A DNA stretch of 64,000 bases from Labyrinthula sp. Ha (GCA_015227615.1 JAALGZ010000079.1:26674-90673), one strand, 5' to 3'. Positions 12,355-23,510 are shown, counted from the stretch's first letter. The notes: generated by a model from the sequence alone, not told the origin. A program made the numbers and translations.

Positions 12355-12507
12355 TGTTACTATTAGGCCAAATGGCCAAATAAAGTTTATGTATCACTGT
12401 ACTGGAATATTACCAGTAATATAAATGGAAATGTACCCCTAATTCAAATGCTGTACTTCCACACGTTAGAGTTCTTCTAGGATATTGTTGTTGATAGCAA
12501 CAGAAGT
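12355..12507. promoter_or_regulatory. Bidirectional promoter between PUM3 and CCA enzyme genes
   Basis: Only 153 bp separate the two divergent start codons, so promoters must lie here. Near the PUM3 start is a doubled motif AGGCCAAATGGCCAAA (about 12365-12380); at the other end the CCA gene opens with ATGGGCTATGTGGCCC. These resemble the ATGGCC copies at SDHAF2. No clear TATA box beyond AT-rich stretches (near 12418-12426). The function is inferred from position. Confidence 0.55.
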
Positions 12508-14235
12508 ATGGGCTATGTGGCCCAAGCTGAAAAAGTGAAGAGAAAGAGAAAATATAACAATAAGAAAAGAAAAGATTTTCTTTTAATCTATATGTTGCCA
12601 AAACTACGCCCACTTCTCAATCCCAATACACCAATATTATTAAATGCAGATGAAAGATATTTATTTAATCTTCTATTAAACTCTTTATCAACATTTCCTC
12701 TGAAAAACACCATAATCAGAGTTGCTGGTGGTTGGGTAAGAGATAAGTTATTAAAACAAGAATCTCATGATATTGATATAGCATTAAATAATTGTTCTGG
12801 AAACACTTTTGCTATACATGTGAATAAATATTTAGAATCTATTGGTTTACCTAAACATAGAATAGGTTTAATAGTTTCAAATCCAGAACAAAGTAAACAT
12901 TTAGAAACTGCAAAACTTCAAATACTTAAATATGAAGTTGATTTTGTTAATTTACGAACAGAAACATATTCTAAATATGAAATTACTGTGGGTGATGATA
13001 AAACTCAATATGATATAACTGTACAGAAGGAAAGAAAGAGGTTATCTTCTAGAGAAAAGAAAGAAAAAGCAAACAGGATTCCAACGTGTGTTGAAGTCGG
13101 AACTCCTATAGAAGATGCTGAAAGAAGAGACTTTAATATAAATTCACTATTTTATAATGTCAATGAAAATAAGATAGAAGATTTCACAAATCAGGGGTTG
13201 AAGGATTTAGAGAATAAAGTTATTCGAACACCTTTAGATCCTGTTTCAACATTTTTAGATGATCCGCTACGTGTTCTGCGAGCAGTTAGGTTTGGCTCGC
13301 GATTAAAGAAGTTTGGTTTTAGGGTTGATGAAGCTGTTAAACAAGCTGCTAGACAACAAAACGTTCACCAAAGTCTGAAGTATAAAGTCAGCAGAGAAAG
13401 GATTGGACTTGAGGTTGAAAAATGCTTGAAATCTGAACCAATATATTCCCTTGATCTATTCTTTTCTTTCGGGTTGTTTTCTATTTTATTGAACAGCTAT
13501 GAAAAATGCACAGAATCTTCCGAGAACCTTCCTGATAAATTAAATTTGATGTTTCATATACTACTTAATCCAAAGATAAAATCTTTTTGCAGAATGAATT
13601 TTACAGAAGATTGTGTGATGGATTTAGTTAAGAGAAGTCTTAATAACTCCAACGTAGTGTCTCTTCGTGAAAACTTAGAGTTGAAGACATATTCAGAAAT
13701 AGAGGAGTTAACTCTATTAGTTAGTTTATCTGCACTAACTCTTCCGCTTATAGGTCTTTTTGGGAAGAATACTAAAGGAAAAATAGAGCCTGCAGAGATG
13801 GTTCTGATCCGCGATAGTTTAAAGTTCAAGGCTCAATTAGCAGCTGATGTGTTTAAAGTTCACAAGGGAGTGTTTCAGTTCTGGCTTATAATGCAAGAAT
13901 TTCATGATGTTCAGAGTATTGAAACTAGAATTGAATTAGGGCGGGTAATTAGATCTCTAGGTGAATTTTATAAATTGAGTTTGTCTCTGCTTCAAGTTTA
14001 TGATTCCGATCTTGATGTTAACGCTTTAAAGAAGGGGATTCAACAGGTTGGATTGAGTGAATTTCACAGTCTGAATGGTTTAGTTGATGGAAAAGACATT
14101 TTAAGATTAAGACCGGAGATTGGAAGAGGACCGAAAGTTGGGGAGATCTTGCATCAGGTCTGGGACTGGAGAGCGTTGAATCCCACCGCTGGGAAAGCTG
14201 ATTGTGAAGAAATGATTCGACGGTTGCATGTTTAA
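12508..14235 (+). CDS. CCA-adding enzyme (tRNA nucleotidyltransferase, class II)
   Basis: A 575-residue protein that completes or repairs tRNA 3' CCA ends from CTP and ATP. The head domain shows GGWVRD (residues 74-79) and the metal-binding DID (88-90). RRDFNINSLFYN (206-217) is the ribose-selecting motif, DDPLRVLRAVRFGSRL (251-266) the fourth motif region, and SRERIGLE (295-302) the neck motif. Length suits eukaryotic members. The first 28 residues hold KVKRKRKYNNKKRK, a likely nuclear-localisation stretch; a second ATG at 12592 (residue 29) would start a protein without it. Yeast CCA1 uses alternative starts to supply different compartments, so the same may apply here, but this is inference. 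Intronless, TAA stop, divergent from PUM3. Confidence 0.93.
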   Translation: MGYVAQAEKVKRKRKYNNKKRKDFLLIYMLPKLRPLLNPNTPILLNADERYLFNLLLNSLSTFPLKNTIIRVAGGWVRDKLLKQESHDIDIALNNCSGNTFAIHVNKYLESIGLPKHRIGLIVSNPEQSKHLETAKLQILKYEVDFVNLRTETYSKYEITVGDDKTQYDITVQKERKRLSSREKKEKANRIPTCVEVGTPIEDAERRDFNINSLFYNVNENKIEDFTNQGLKDLENKVIRTPLDPVSTFLDDPLRVLRAVRFGSRLKKFGFRVDEAVKQAARQQNVHQSLKYKVSRERIGLEVEKCLKSEPIYSLDLFFSFGLFSILLNSYEKCTESSENLPDKLNLMFHILLNPKIKSFCRMNFTEDCVMDLVKRSLNNSNVVSLRENLELKTYSEIEELTLLVSLSALTLPLIGLFGKNTKGKIEPAEMVLIRDSLKFKAQLAADVFKVHKGVFQFWLIMQEFHDVQSIETRIELGRVIRSLGEFYKLSLSLLQVYDSDLDVNALKKGIQQVGLSEFHSLNGLVDGKDILRLRPEIGRGPKVGEILHQVWDWRALNPTAGKADCEEMIRRLHV

Positions 14236-15866
14236 ACTTTCGTTCAGGATTCTTACTTTTCACCAGAGTCTGAATTATGGTTTAGTACTAGTTTTAACCG
14301 GAGTAAAAGAGGCAGTTCATGAGTGCCAGAATGGGTTTCATCTGATAGAAACAAGTTTCTTTTCTACTTAAACTAAATGTGTATTCTTTTCTAAAAAGTT
14401 CTGTTCATCTTAACCTTTGAATTTTGGAAAATCCAAGACTGTGTCAAATTACCCTTGAAAAGGCTATAAGCAGATGCAAATCCTAGTTTTCTGGATTGTG
14501 GAGGTAAAATCTTGCAAGAAATAAATACTGCGTCAGAGAATAGATATTTCGGACAAACTACTTGCAACAGTGTATGAGTAGGTGCTGTAGTATGAATCTG
14601 TCTTTCTAGAAGGTAAAAAGTGAAAATATAAATAGAGGTTTGGGCAACTAGCTAAATACGTTGTGATCGTGAGTTTACCAAATATGATAGAATATCATAA
14701 AATCCATTAAAGAAGTAGGAGAATATGAGTAAATATTCTTTAGTTGGTTTAAATTAGAATTCCTGTGGTAGAATGTTCAAGTACTTAATTTCATATAGGA
14801 TAGACATAGTAGAAAATTGTACATCCACATCTTAGGGCTCGTACAGCTGCTTTCGTTTGGTGTTATAGCAATTTTAAGGCATATTATAAGCCTTGTTGGC
14901 ATATACATATTTTTGAGGCTGATTCTGGTTTTTCTAGCAATTCTTATAGTGAACAGGATTTGAAGAAGCATCTATGGTCTCTCATTTTCATTTCTAGATT
15001 AAGAAACCGGGATTTCGTTACTTGAGTTTCTAAACATGCCCAAGCCATGACACAATTTGGTTTAGCTCTGTAACCCCACTGGGAGCTTCATCAAAGTTTC
15101 TTAATTTCTTTCTACAATTTGAAAGCTTTGAAAGAACAGCATTCTCGACACATGTCTTGGCTGTTGCATGCATTTCTGTGATAATAGCATATTCTGATCA
15201 TGGTTTTTGTACAACGGAGTATCGGATTCCAGTTTTTTCATTGGATAATTATATTTTCCAAAGCCTAAATTGCCTATAGTATGAAGATAAGAACCAATAA
15301 ACTTGAAAATTAATCGCAAAATAATGTGAGAACATCATGTCAAAGCAAAGAGCAAACAATGAAGTAAGGATGTTCATAGGTATGAGAGAAAGTGAATGAG
15401 AACATAGAATAAACAGTCACAGATATATTGAAGTTTGAATATACATGTTTCAAGCTTCTTTTGTGATAAAAACTGAGTTTTATAATGAAAGTTGGAGTAA
15501 CAACAGTTGAACCAACAAAAGAAGGATGTCAATATATATGAAGAGGAACAGACTGAAAAACTGTAAACAATTAATACAAGACATGACTGATGCGATTGAG
15601 AATGAGTAATATTGTATTTATAAGAGAAAGAAAATATTAAATAAGCAACAGAGTCATTAAATGGGTACAGTTAACAATGAAGCACATCAAAGTGACCTTA
15701 ACGAACAAACCGAGAAGTTAATATTACTCGATTAAACATAGAATTTAATTAAATCATAAATCCAAGCACCTTGAATTAAGCGATGAGGCAATAGTCACTT
15801 TTTTGGCGTCATCTTGTAGTTTACGACCGGGAGAGGTTGCATTTAATGTCTCAGTTAGAGTTTCTG
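14236..15866. other. Intergenic, no gene seen
   Basis: AT-rich DNA with frequent stops; short frames at 14777-14971 and 15101-15319 (minus) have no recognisable features. Nothing else stands out until the SINE at 15879. Confidence 0.5.
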
Positions 15867-16024
15867 GTGTAGATCTAATGGCAAGAAAACGTGCCGGGGG
15901 GTTGTTTTAGTGGGTTCAAGTCCCACACGACGCAAGAAAGGGCTTGGGCCAGATGTCCTCGTTGTAAGGCCGAAGGGTTTTCAACCTCCGAGTAGGCCCC
16001 CCCCAAAAAAAAGTGTAGATCTAA
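15867..16024 (+). mobile_element. tRNA-related SINE with 12-bp target-site duplication
   Basis: The 12-mer GTGTAGATCTAA occurs exactly at 15867-15878 and 16013-16024. Between them lies a 134-bp, conspicuously GC-richer insert that ends in C8 and A8 (15997-16012). It contains a perfect tRNA T-arm, GTGGG-TTCAAGT-CCCAC (15910-15926), hence a good pol III B box GGTTCAAGTCC (15913-15923). A 5' A box is poor (TGGCAAGA at the extreme start), so the copy may be 5' truncated or diverged. Oligo(A) tail plus target duplication are marks of retroposition by a LINE-encoded machinery. No full tRNA cloverleaf can be folded. The minus-strand frame across it (15875-16129) is an artefact. Confidence 0.75.
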
Positions 16025-17288
16025 AACCTTGCTCCCATCACGTGAGAAATGTCCTCGTTCCGTCAGAACTTTAACATCCCTAATTCTGGGGGACAACCCT
16101 AGTTGCAGCTTTTCCACACCATATTTCAAATTGCTGGGATATTATTCTTCGGAAGATGAACTACCCAGAAAGAAAGCAAGACCTTTTTAAAAACCTGTGA
16201 GATAGAGGCAGATTAGACTTGTTGAGAAGAGTTTGTTTTTGTCGCTTTATTTGTTTGTTGTTGGTTTGGAATAGTAGCTCGGCTTTGGTGCTGCATATTT
16301 CAATAGCTTTTTAGCAATACCTCACATGAAAGTTCACCGTGCCATGTCATCAGTTACCAAAACACTTGGGATACAAATTACAAAATACATGTGTTTAGCC
16401 ATTATTCGTGGTAATAAGAATTAAGTTTTTTGATAAAAGAGAAGATTTTTGAATGTACTGAACGTTTTTGAAGCTATTTACAGTTTTATTGTTACTGAAC
16501 TACCTTAAACTAGTTGTCAAACTTCCACGTCTACCTATTTCAGTTACACACGACTTGTTTATTTAATCAGTCTGGACAGAAAACCTCAATAGGCTACAAT
16601 GCTCTTAGACTCGTCACATATATTCGAAACTTGAGAGGATCCTCTTTATTAAATAGAATATTTGTTTCATTTTGAGGCAGTTGTGTTTCATTTTGGGTTC
16701 AAACTAAACAACTTGAATCTTCTTTGAAGAAATGGTCTTCTGAGATTAAAACCATAGGTAGTAGAGTTTGAGTAGAGGAGGCTTAACTCAAAATTGGTAA
16801 TATTAATTGCGTGGTACACTATCTTCTCCGTGTTTCCTTAATACTTTCGCATCATGTAGTTCAGTCAACTTGAAGTGACAATAAAGTCCAACCCCAGAGT
16901 CGAACTGGTGATCATACGATTTAATAATCTATATTTCTCCTGAAGTGGAAAAGACTTCGTAAACATTTATCTTGCGGAAATTCCTACTTTGTTTAGGATT
17001 TCCGATTTATTACACAAAAATATATCACGAGAGTATATTTTGTTGTGTATTAATCAACAAATGATATCGTGAATTTCCTTTACATTTATTTAATACATAA
17101 TAGCAATTGCTAAAGTGTATGATTAACAATATTACTATCAATAATATATTAATGGAAGATATTATAATTTTGATTGATAATGGTATGTAATAATATTATA
17201 ATTGATTTATAGTAATCGTAATCGTAATGAAATCCATGTACTAAAATTCAGCTCAAAGAATTCAAAAGAAACAGAAATAGAAAACCAA
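16025..17288. other. Intergenic upstream of the Zn2Cys6 gene
   Basis: No gene seen. Minus-strand bases near 16890-16910 can form a T-arm-like CCAG-TTCGACT-CTGG, but no matching acceptor or anticodon arm was found. The last 250 bases are very AT-rich, as expected for a promoter. Confidence 0.45.
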
Positions 17289-18164
17289 ATGAAAGAAAAG
17301 TATAGACTTAAAAAAACATGTGAATCATGTGCTAAGTTAAAAATAAAATGTACAGGAAAGAAAGTTGATGGATGTTCTCGTTGTCGTAAACGTGGTGAAC
17401 AATGTGTTTTCTTACAACGTCGTAAACGAGTCGTCACTAAACCTTACAAAACCAAAAAGAAACCCAACCAAACCCAACCTTTACAACAGCAAGATCCTTC
17501 ACAACTTAATATTATATTATCAACAAATCCAGCATGGAATTTTATTCATTCTGTTTACTCTACTTCAACTGGTATTGGTATTCAAAACTCTCTTCACCAT
17601 ATTCTCGATTCTTCTCTCAAAAATTTACAATTCTTTCTAAACGGCTCTATTCAGTCTACTCAAGAGAAGGTATCCGTTAAGCAAGAGTTTTGGAATATTT
17701 TAGAAGAAGATGAATTTCCAAGAGAAAGTTTGGAAGACTGTTTATTCATGAGTGGAGCAAGATTAAGTATTAAGTTAAAGAGTTATGGAGAAAGATATGA
17801 AGTTGAAGTTATTGGAAACAGAGCGTTTGAAAAGTTGTTTGGATGGACGTCTGAAGGATTAAAATCTGAAGTAGAAAATACTGGAGATGGATGTTTGCCT
17901 TTTGGAGCAGGTGGTATAAAAGGGTTGATGGAGAATGAGAATGACGTAATATGTTATCTAGATGCGTTCTGTCGAAAAGCAAGTGTTCTTGAAAGTGGAG
18001 ATATAGCTGAGTTAAGTAATGTGTCGTGTATGAATTTAAAAGTGGATCAAGGAAGGAGGATGGAGACATATTTTGTAAGTAGTTTGTGGAAAAGAAGTGT
18101 TGAGAAAGAATTTAATGCTGTTGTAGAAGAAGTTGAGTTTGATTTCAACCCACTTTCTTTTTAG
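17289..18164 (+). CDS. Zn2Cys6 binuclear-cluster regulator with PAS-like domain
   Basis: A 291-residue protein from the first in-frame ATG; the frame upstream closes at TAA 17199-17201. Residues 11-39 form a complete Zn2Cys6 cluster with spacing C-x2-C-x6-C-x7-C-x2-C-x6-C, followed by a basic linker (RRKRVV, KTKKK), the layout used to bind CGG-type half-sites. A polar Q/P-rich stretch follows. Residues of about 150-260 look PAS-like, with FEKLFGWTSEGL as the typical N-x-x-F-x-x-L-F-G-W signature, recalling Ert1/Rds2-type fungal regulators that pair a zinc cluster with a PAS domain. Probably a nuclear transcription factor; target and ligand unknown. The family is most abundant in fungi but also occurs in some protists. 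No neighbour suggests its role. Confidence 0.82.
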   Translation: MKEKYRLKKTCESCAKLKIKCTGKKVDGCSRCRKRGEQCVFLQRRKRVVTKPYKTKKKPNQTQPLQQQDPSQLNIILSTNPAWNFIHSVYSTSTGIGIQNSLHHILDSSLKNLQFFLNGSIQSTQEKVSVKQEFWNILEEDEFPRESLEDCLFMSGARLSIKLKSYGERYEVEVIGNRAFEKLFGWTSEGLKSEVENTGDGCLPFGAGGIKGLMENENDVICYLDAFCRKASVLESGDIAELSNVSCMNLKVDQGRRMETYFVSSLWKRSVEKEFNAVVEEVEFDFNPLSF

Positions 18165-19843
18165 AAAAAAGTTTTTCTTTTTTTAAATTATTTATATATC
18201 AGTTTTTGAATAAGTTTTGATATTTGTATTATGGTATAAATTTTGTCTTAATAGTTAGTAAATAACTTGTTCCATGGAAATATTCTATTAAACAGAGTTT
18301 TACACTAAATAAAACTACTTCAGAGTTGAATTTAGTTTTCTTTCAAAGTGTTTGTGAAATAAATCTGTCTTTTCATTAGACCTCAAACTCTGGTTTATCT
18401 CTTTGTGCTGTTATATATAGTTTTTTCTTATTCAATTTATTTTTGTATAAAAATAGAATATCGGTTAATTATATAAAAAGAAAATATCTTTACTATTAAA
18501 GGTTCAGAACATAAAATTCTCTTGTATTTTTATATTCCGCTAATCTTTATGTTCCTAGTAGAACTTTTTAATAATTTTCCCAATAAAGTTTTTCTATAGA
18601 TTTTATTAAGGGTTTGAGAAATAATGATTGATAACAATTTATCTTTAACATGATAACATATTTATGGAGTAAATTTAGTTTATTATTGAAATCTAAAAAC
18701 TTAATAAGTATTTACGTTGCTTTCTTACAACTAATGAAAATTTTTGTAATATTATTTTCAAAACATATTTGCTAAAGCTAATGCTTCGAAATCAACTATT
18801 CTTAAACAATTCTAAAGCTTTTAATTTATTTCTATTGCTTCTGCAATACTTATTTACTATATAATTTTATGCTACTCAGAAATACATAATAGGTCCAACT
18901 ATTTAAGTCACACAAAATGTTTTTGTGAAACGAGAATTATTTTATGTTCTTCTAATTCGACATTTAAATGATGAAAGAAAATATGTTTTGACTTTTTTTT
19001 TTGGAAAAACAAATTTAATTTAATGTTGAATGAATGAAAGATGCTCAACTAGAATTTTTACTTTTTTTAAGAATCTATTTACTCTTGGTTTGATATTTTC
19101 TTAGAAACAGATTATATAGTTGGAATATAAATGTTGGATAATAAAGAATATCCTTTTTCGAAAGATTTAGTTCATAAAATAAAAGTTTTTATGAAAAAAA
19201 GTATTGAATTGGAAAAGAAAATAATGAACAAGGGGAAGATTATTAATTCTACAGATTCCAAGAAAGGAGTTAAATGTTTGTCACCTTTGATTACTATTAA
19301 ATGGTTTTGTTTAAGCTAACATAGAATATATTATCGACTACTTCAATTTTTTCTCTATATGGTTGGAAGGAACTTTTTATTAGGATAAGAACAACAATAG
19401 ATTTATTTTTTCTGCATTCAATCCCTTCAATTTTCGTTTCTTAAACAAGAAAACATATGATATTAACAATATTCCCTTCCAACTTTTTTACTTGTAAATG
19501 CAAACTAATTAACTTTAAACAGTAACCTTAATTTAAGTGTATGGGTAATGATATCAAATTTTAGCAGCTATTATTTAACTTTTATATCGATATTTATGAT
19601 TATATCTTAAGAAATGAAAAATTTCGTTTCTTTCATTCACAAACTAAAAGCTGAATCATATCTTGGTAGAAGTTTGAAAACGATGAATTCAAAGAGAATA
19701 ATCAATTCAAACCTTTCAATGGAAAGAAATATGAAAACACCTTTATTTTGAAATATTTTCTGTACTCTTTCAGTTAACTAAGAAACTTATTTTTAAGGTT
19801 TTATATTATTAGTTATAAAATATTATATTCTGATTAAATAATA
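18165..19843. other. Intergenic, very AT-rich
   Basis: No convincing gene. A 62-codon lysine-rich frame (19131-19319, plus) is compatible with chance in this composition. No structured RNA was recognised. Confidence 0.45.
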
Positions 19844-20953
19844 TTACTTTATTATAATACAAAGTATTGGAAATATAATACCTATAAATAAAACAAGAAG
19901 AAAAAAGGTACCGAGTTGAAAATGTCCAAGATATGCATTTAAATATTCAGCTCCAGGTATCAAAGTAACACAAAAAAAAGTAATTATTCCACCTAAAGAC
20001 CAACTAGTAAGAGAATATCTGGATCGTGAAGTTTGTTGAATAAAATTATAAATATTACTTGAACGTGAATCTGTTGTATTATGTCCAATATAGTTTTCTC
20101 TTGTTTGTAGATAATGACTTGTTCCTTGAGCAAGTATAGTTAAATCTCTCAATAGTGCACCAAGAATAATTCTAGATACAAAAAGAAAACAAAAAGTTAA
20201 AATAATTGTTCCAATGTTCTGTGCCAGTTGTATATTTTTTAACATTTTCATAGATTGAAAGGAAAAATTATCTCTTGTTTCATTTATAGATAAATATATT
20301 GGTGATATAAAGTAAGAACAAGAAAAACTAAATATAAAAAGAACAAAAGGTATAGAACCTTGAGCTTTTAAAAGTTTTTCAATATCCACTCCATAAACTT
20401 TTACTTTTAATGAATACATCATTCTTGCCTTTATTAAATGATAGTTTGAATATTTATACATATAATAATGAAAAAGACTACCCATAAAAACTATAAAAAA
20501 CGTTAATAATAAAGAAGAAGGAAGATAATAAGGATAAACAACTTTTTCACCCAAAAATACTTTCATAGCTGCATAAATTAAACCAGTTAAAAGTGCTCCT
20601 ATTTTCAATACTAATAATATTTTATTTCTTGTTGGAAAATATATTAAAAACAAAATACTGAAAGCATTTACAAAAAGAGATAATAAAAATATTGTTTGAA
20701 GTAAATATATATTTCCTACACAAGGTGCTGATTTGAATAAAATAGGTTTAAATTCTTCAAAAGATGTGTGATTTTCGTTCCCAAAGTTGTCTATGAATAA
20801 TTTTTCTGCTCCATCTCCACTAGCTATACCAGGAGCAAAATCTAATAGACGAAACCATCCAGGTTCACAAATACATTCTCCTTGTTGACAAAATCCATGA
20901 GTGCCACAAAGTTTATTTTCAGGTTTATCTTCTCCTATTATAGTTAAACACAT
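19844..20953 (-). CDS. EGF-like/seven-span membrane protein, family copy 1 (intact)
   Basis: A 369-residue protein. The N-terminus opens MCLTIIGE and holds an EGF-like cysteine array, CGTHGFC-x4-CIC-x2-GW, without a nearby sixth cysteine. A soluble stretch follows with FGNENHTSFEEFKPILFKSAPC, including an N-H-T sequon conserved in position in the other copies. Then about seven hydrophobic spans (near residues 82-105, 110-132, 138-163, 195-222, 240-268, 312-337, 345-368). The loop YHLIKARMMYSLKVKVYGVDIEKLL and the post-span-5 segment LGALLRDLTILAQG are the most conserved parts. If the EGF end is outside, the topology is N-out/C-in like a GPCR, but no GPCR family motif is recognised and no signal peptide is visible. 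Function unknown; a receptor or adhesion role is only a guess. Confidence 0.75.
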   Translation of the reverse strand: MCLTIIGEDKPENKLCGTHGFCQQGECICEPGWFRLLDFAPGIASGDGAEKLFIDNFGNENHTSFEEFKPILFKSAPCVGNIYLLQTIFLLSLFVNAFSILFLIYFPTRNKILLVLKIGALLTGLIYAAMKVFLGEKVVYPYYLPSSLLLTFFIVFMGSLFHYYMYKYSNYHLIKARMMYSLKVKVYGVDIEKLLKAQGSIPFVLFIFSFSCSYFISPIYLSINETRDNFSFQSMKMLKNIQLAQNIGTIILTFCFLFVSRIILGALLRDLTILAQGTSHYLQTRENYIGHNTTDSRSSNIYNFIQQTSRSRYSLTSWSLGGIITFFCVTLIPGAEYLNAYLGHFQLGTFFLLVLFIGIIFPILCIIIK

Positions 20954-22049
20954 TTATTTATTAAATAAGCTGTTATATAGTTGGTTTTCTTGTGTTTAAA
21001 AGTTTGACCAGTTTTCAGTTAGTTTTACAATACGTTTGAAAAGAATATGTTATAAAAAGGAAAAATTATTCTCAGAAGTTACCACATTATATTTGTTAAA
21101 TGTTTGAGATTAACTTATTGGTTTGAATAAAATTTTATCCCACTGGTATTTTCTTGTATTTAGAGTTATTATAATATAATTAGTTTATCAATACTAATTT
21201 AATGGTATATAATTATTATTATTATAAATAATAGAACAAATTATGTATAATTATCAAGAAATTTTTTTTAGTAGTATAATAATATATTGATATATAATTA
21301 TTATATTTATTGGTCTGGTAATGTATTGAATGACATTTATTTATTATATCAGAAGATATTGTCAATATTCAACAGTTTAATAAAAAAATATATATAAAGA
21401 GTTTTTTTAAACAAATGACAAATATATAGAGAATGATATATATTAAAAAGTATTGTTGACAAATTGTTTTCTCAAAATTTTCTCCTACTTTGGTTTTTTA
21501 AATTAAATTTTTACTGATAACATTTTTTTATGGATGAGTTTCAGATTATTCAGTGAACTGAATCACTCCTTATCACACTTTGAAGATTTTTGGGAACTAT
21601 TCCCATAATACTCTATTTTGACATAACTTTTCTTCCCAACAACATATGGAATACTTTTAAGAAGAGCTCTCCCTCTATTTCACGGGAATACTTTTCCGTA
21701 ATATTCTTTGTTGTGAAGTTCTTTTTATGTTGTTAAACATAGTTACTTTCAAGATTTTAGTTGAAGGGAGTTAGTTAGTTTGGATGTCATTGTTTTTCTC
21801 ACACATACTTCTAGGACATGGATTCTGTATTGTTGTTAGCACAATGAATGTTAGTAGAACCAACATAATTAAGAGCATTGGATCATATAGTTATTACTTC
21901 AAAAGACTAGACTTCCTGCTTAGAGTAGGAGCAACAAAGCAACACCCTTCTAAAACTACTAAAAAATCTCCTTTACACCTTTTGAAGACCTTTCGAGTAT
22001 TGTTAAGATTATTCTAGAGCAGTTAGGTTTTTACAGTGTATTCTCAATC
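20954..22049. other. AT-rich upstream region of copy 1
   Basis: The first 400 bases are extremely AT-rich with runs of TAATATTATTAT. There is no resemblance to the upstream block shared by copies 3 and 4 beyond TTTATTA next to the ATG. The 77-codon frame at 21784-22017 (plus) looks like chance. Confidence 0.4.
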
Positions 22050-23510
22050 GCAACTTTTGAATTCAAAGATAATGAACGCCTCAGGCATGCAGTGACAAGA
22101 ACATCTACTTACGTGGCTTCCTTAGAATAATTTGTAAAGACAAATTATTCAACTGATATTTGCAATTGAATAACTTATTTGGTACTTTTCTAGTTTTGCC
22201 ATAGAATAGTTTGCAATTTCCCAGAATCTATCTTTGTTGGTAGAGCAAAATTTATACATAGGGTTGATGTTTTCCTGTTTCTTATCTCATTTAAGTATTA
22301 GTATAATTCGGAAGAGCGAACTTTTCTCAATGCCGTTCAGGTTGAAACTTCTTCTTTAAGAGTTAAAACTTCTATTAAGACAAATTTCGAGTTCATAGTA
22401 TTTTCAAAACCGGTTTTAATCTCGAGTTGTAACTAGATGGATTATATGTCCAGCATGTTAATTCTAATACCATTATATAGCATCTTCTTAGGCACAATTA
22501 TTGGCTACATTCTTTGAACGGTAACCAATGTATCTGACTCATTGTGCAGTTTTAAAGCCTAAATAGATTTTTTCATACTTTGGTATAATCCTTTCGAGTT
22601 TCCACATTTAATGTTCTTCAAACTTTGGGCAATTTTTTTCAATAGCTCTATTTCATGCTCTCAAAGCACTTGCCTTCCAAAAAATATTTCCCTCAACTCT
22701 TGAGAGTATTCACCACTACAATTGATGATAATCCTGATTTTGACATCCCAATCCCAGGGGTATTCCTCGATGACTGTAAATAACCTGTATAGTGTACAAC
22801 ATAAATTTCTCGAGTAGCAAGTTTAAGAAAGGCCTTCATGGCCAACTTCTTGAACTTCTGAAGCTATTTCAGAAAAATATTGCTTAGTTACATTAACTTT
22901 TTTAATTTCTAAATTCAAAATAACATTGACGGAGATTTACTCAGTTTCTAACTGATCCTCATCAGCATTGACATCCTACCGTATATCTAGTTACAATATA
23001 CATATATTCAGCTGGAATTAATTCTATTTCAAGAGCATTAACTGTCTCAACCCATATAGCATTTATCTTTAGTTTCTATTGAAGATTATTTTTCTCTGAA
23101 AATTTGTTGGCCTTTTCATTTCTATAGCTACATGTAACCAAAACAAATCTTAACATACTTTTACCAGGTTTAGGTAAAGCAGTAGACTTGCCGTTTCTTT
23201 CTTTGATTAATCTAATCCTTTTCCTAAACTCAAAACCCAAATAAGCATAGTACCAGAATCCAAGACACAATCCACACTCAATAGATACTTTCCATTTATT
23301 TTTAAAGCATTTATTGTTATCATTATCTGGGAAGGTTACATCAATAACTTTAATGGAATGTTATTTCCTTGAATTGGAATATATATTTTATTAAACTTAA
23401 CCTTCGTTTTCTTTTTCACTCTTGCACATAAATTCAGAAAAATTTGAGAAAATTCAATAATATTGCGTAGTGATAAATGTTCAGAAGGTTTAGTTATAAA
23501 CTAAATACAA
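22050..23510 (-). pseudogene. Possible decayed coding region, family unknown
   Basis: Read on the minus strand, this stretch has unusually few stops for such AT-rich DNA. An open part begins near 23500 (TKPSEHLSLRNII), shifts frame once near 23360, then runs to a stop at 23076. It continues in related frames through phrases such as NAIWVETVNALEIELIPAEY, VTKQYFSEIASEVQEV and EEYPWDWDVKIRIIINCSG, with roughly one stop per 30 codons of all three types. No homologue is recognised. It may be a decaying gene or an old transposon; chance remains possible. Confidence 0.3.

Noticed and set aside
13554-14263. Minus-strand frames of 91 and 81 codons
   Set aside because: Antisense shadows of the CCA enzyme gene.
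15880-16000. Complete or permuted tRNA gene
   Set aside because: The T-arm is perfect, but no complementary acceptor 5' strand, D-arm or anticodon arm could be placed on either side.
15875-16129. 84-codon minus-strand frame across the SINE
   Set aside because: It is the reverse reading of the SINE and its T-arm; the target duplication and A-tail explain the sequence better.
16880-16990. Minus-strand tRNA suggested by CCAG-TTCGACT-CTGG
   Set aside because: No acceptor partner (GTCCAAC) and no convincing anticodon arm in the neighbouring 100 bases.
17161-17230. Tiny intron (GTATGT...TTTATAG) adding an upstream exon to the Zn2Cys6 gene
   Set aside because: It would be about 30 bases and joining the exons does not give the frame of the zinc cluster; ATG 17289 suffices.
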